From UBA6078 sp964468685 (lineage in GTDB: Bacteria > Desulfobacterota > Syntrophia > Syntrophales > UBA2210): a DNA stretch of 25,659 nt. Positions 23,726-25,659 of the stretch are shown piece by piece. Position 1 is the stretch's first letter. Each line of letters begins with the position of its first letter. The position numbers were made by a program, and so were the translations under genes. Below the pieces are notes generated by a model. The model was not told the origin of the DNA, made no database searches, and worked only from the letters and a program-made list of their open reading frames with translations. The DNA lies in the NCBI GenBank assembly GCA_964468685.1, contig CAYXUH010000015.1, positions 1 to 25,659 of the forward strand. The letters are read 5' to 3'.

Positions 23726-24805
23726 TTAGCCTTGCATTGCTTTTACAAACTGCCCGAACAGGTGCCGGGCGTCATGCGGTCCCGGACCCGCCTCCGGGTG
23801 AAACTGTACCGAGAAGACGGGCAGGGTTTTGTGCCGAATTCCCTCCAGGGATTGATCGTTCAGGTTGATATGCGTGATCTCGATGACGTCTGTGTCAAGC
23901 GAATCGGGATCAATGCAGAACCCGTGGTTTTGAACGGTGATGTCGATCTTCCCCGTGGACATATCCTTGACCGGGTGATTCGATCCGTGGTGACCGAACT
24001 TCATTTTAAATGTCGTTCCTCCAAGGGCCAGGCCGAGGATCTGCTGGCCCAGGCATATGCCGAAGAGGGGTATCGTTCCGATCTTCAGGAGTTCGCGGAC
24101 GGTATCGATCGCGTATGTTACTGCCGCTGGATCGCCGGGGCCGTTTGATAACAAAACGCCAGCTGGACCGTATGCACGTATCTCATCAACGGCGGTATGG
24201 GCCGGGACCACTATAACCGTACATTTCGCGTCGCGAAGCTGCCTCAATGTGCTGTATTTAACACCGAAGTCCAGGATTACGATGGTCGGCCCGTCCTGAT
24301 CCGCAAAGGTGAAGGGCTGGTCACAGGTCACGCTCTGTACCAGATCTATCCCCGAAAGCCCCGGAGATTGTTGCGCCTTCGCGACAAGCGAAGCCGGATC
24401 GATATCCGTGGTTGAGATGACCGCCCTCATCGCGCCGGCCTCCCGGATGTGTCTTGTCAGGGCGCGCGTGTCGACCCCTTGAATTCCGATAATGTTGTTT
24501 TCCAGCAGGTAGGTGTTAAGATCTTTTTCCGACCGCCAGTTGCTGGGGGCCTCGCTCAGCTCCTTGACGACGAAGCCTTCAAGCCACAACCCCCTGGACT
24601 CGGCGTCCGCGTCGTTGACACCGTAGTTGCCGATCAGGGGATAGGTCATCGCGACGATCTGGCCCTTGTAGGAGGGGTCGGTCAGGACCTCCTGATAGCC
24701 CGTCATGCTGGTGTTGAATACCACCTCGCCGGCGCGCTCCCCCGCGGCTCCGAAGGATACCCCCTCAAAGATACGGCCGTCTTCCAATGCAAGTAATGCC
24801 TTCAT
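23726..24805 (-). CDS. carA: Carbamoyl-phosphate synthase small subunit CarA
   Basis: A 359-residue glutamine amidotransferase subunit that supplies ammonia to CarB. The N-terminal CarA-specific domain includes F-N-T-S-M-T-G-Y-Q-E. The class I amidotransferase domain has Cys251 in G-I-C-L-G-Q-Q, and His336 and Glu338 in F-H-P-E-A. L-S-N-G-P-G-D-P (219-226) is the oxyanion-strand motif. It is 30 bases after the aspS stop and overlaps the frame leading into guaA, so it is likely in one transcript with both. The ribosome site is weak (GAGG, far upstream of the ATG). Confidence 0.97.
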   Translation of the reverse strand: MKALLALEDGRIFEGVSFGAAGERAGEVVFNTSMTGYQEVLTDPSYKGQIVAMTYPLIGNYGVNDADAESRGLWLEGFVVKELSEAPSNWRSEKDLNTYLLENNIIGIQGVDTRALTRHIREAGAMRAVISTTDIDPASLVAKAQQSPGLSGIDLVQSVTCDQPFTFADQDGPTIVILDFGVKYSTLRQLRDAKCTVIVVPAHTAVDEIRAYGPAGVLLSNGPGDPAAVTYAIDTVRELLKIGTIPLFGICLGQQILGLALGGTTFKMKFGHHGSNHPVKDMSTGKIDITVQNHGFCIDPDSLDTDVIEITHINLNDQSLEGIRHKTLPVFSVQFHPEAGPGPHDARHLFGQFVKAMQG

Positions 24806-24835
24806 TTCTGTCTGCCAAACCTCACAACCAGCACA

Positions 24836-25659
24836 TTATGGAGAGAATTGTACTACCTTCTTGCCGTCTACCCACCCGACCCCGACTGCTTCGAGCAGAC
24901 CTGCCTCCGCCAGTTGCTTGTCTGATACGGAAGACGGCGCCTCTGTCAGGGGACAGGAGGCGCTCCTGTTCTTCGGAAAGGCGATCACGTCGCGGATGGA
25001 CGGAGTTCCCAGTATCATGGAGATAACCCGGTCCATGCCGATGGCGAGTCCACCGTGGGGGGGTGCCCCGTACCGCAGAGATCGCAGGAAAAATCCGAAT
25101 TTTCTTTTATCTCATCTTCGGCAAGGCCCAGCGCCTGAAAGATCCTGCGTTGAATATCGATGTTGTTGATTCTAATACTCCCCCCGCCGATCTTCTCTCC
25201 ATTGATCACGATATCGTAGGCGCGAGACTTGAGGGCGGCGAGCGCTTTTCTGTCGGAGGGATCGAAAACCGTCGTGTCCGGCGCCGTAAAGGGGTGGTGC
25301 GTGGAGGTGACGTTCTTGCCGTGTACCTCGAAGAGAGGAAAGTCGGTGATCCACAGCGGGGAGTAGACATCGTGGGGGATCAGGTCGAGCCGTTCGGCCA
25401 TATGAAGGCGGAGCATCCCCAGTACCCTGTTGACCCGAACATGCGAGGCATCGGCGATCATGACCAGTACGTCGCCGTCCTCGGCCCCGAAACGATCTAT
25501 GCTTGCCTGCTGTTCTTCTTCACTGAAGAACTGCACGATATTCGACTCCAGTTTTCCGCCGGTCATTCTCATCCAGGTCATTCCCTTTAATCTTGAAAGT
25601 ATGCCAATGCGAAGTTCATTTCCGATGCCGTATGAGAAACATGCTCCCGCCGTTTTACC
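24836..25659 (-). CDS. aspS: Aspartyl-tRNA synthetase AspS, C-terminal part, with apparent one-base frameshift
   Basis: This is the C-terminal part of a bacterial-type class II aspartyl-tRNA synthetase; the N-terminus lies beyond the window. The upstream frame carries the end of the GAD insertion and catalytic parts: L-E-S-N-I-V-Q-F-F, D-G-D-V-L-V-M-I-A-D, P-L-W-I-T-D-F-P-L-F-E, T-S-T-H-H-P-F, and G-G-G-S-I-R-I. After E-D-E-I-K-E the frame is lost. One added A in the run at 25100-25103 restores K-F-G-F-F and leads into class II motif 3, G-L-A-I-G-M-D-R, then R-D-V-I-A-F-P-K and T-E-A-P-S. The stop is at 24836-24838. Because the enzyme is essential, a sequencing or assembly error is the likeliest explanation unless another copy exists. 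It precedes carA by 30 bases. Confidence 0.85.

Overview
The window reads as chromosomal DNA of an anaerobic, Gram-negative, Desulfobacterota-like (former Deltaproteobacteria) bacterium, perhaps close to syntrophic fatty-acid or aromatic-acid degraders. This is inference from gene content: a branched-chain-type (Liv) ABC transporter interleaved with acyl-CoA ligase and MaoC/FAS1-like hydratase genes, plus an LPS-sugar operon. No rRNA, tRNA or CRISPR was seen.

Left edge (1-716, minus then plus): the N-terminal part of an IS1634-type transposase runs off the window. Next to it is a 30-codon ferredoxin-like [4Fe-4S] fragment.

Plus-strand catabolic island (about 870-13307): a TetR-family regulator gene has an apparent one-base frameshift in an A7 run and a strong palindromic operator candidate upstream. 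It is followed by livG, a long-chain-type acyl-CoA synthetase, livH, livM, a periplasmic binding protein, a small MaoC hydratase, a FAS1-like hydratase subunit, livF, a second nearly duplicated FAS1-like subunit, an SDR oxidoreductase and a second AMP-forming ligase that lacks the usual catalytic lysine. Together these look like one system that imports an organic acid, activates it with CoA and carries out beta-oxidation-type hydration and dehydrogenation. A thiolase and electron-transfer flavoprotein are not in the window. An acyl-CoA dehydrogenase gene lies convergent at 13534-14685.

Minus-strand, more G+C-rich half (about 14796-25659): transcribed right to left are aspS (partial, apparent one-base frameshift), carA, guaA, carB, an internally deleted KaiC-like/PEP-pyruvate-binding gene, and then kdnB-kdnA-kdsB. 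I read the last three as the pathway for CMP-8-amino-3,8-dideoxy-octulosonate (Kdo8N), an LPS-core sugar. guaA sits between carA and carB, so two glutamine amidotransferase enzymes of nucleotide synthesis are co-transcribed.

Points of greatest interest: the 5'-identical, 3'-divergent pair of FAS1-like hydratase genes flanking livF; the ligase with Glu in place of the catalytic Lys; the Kdo8N operon; the operator array next to the frameshifted TetR gene; and the deletion-scarred KaiC/PEP gene. Both one-base frameshifts lie in A runs, so sequencing or assembly error must be excluded first.
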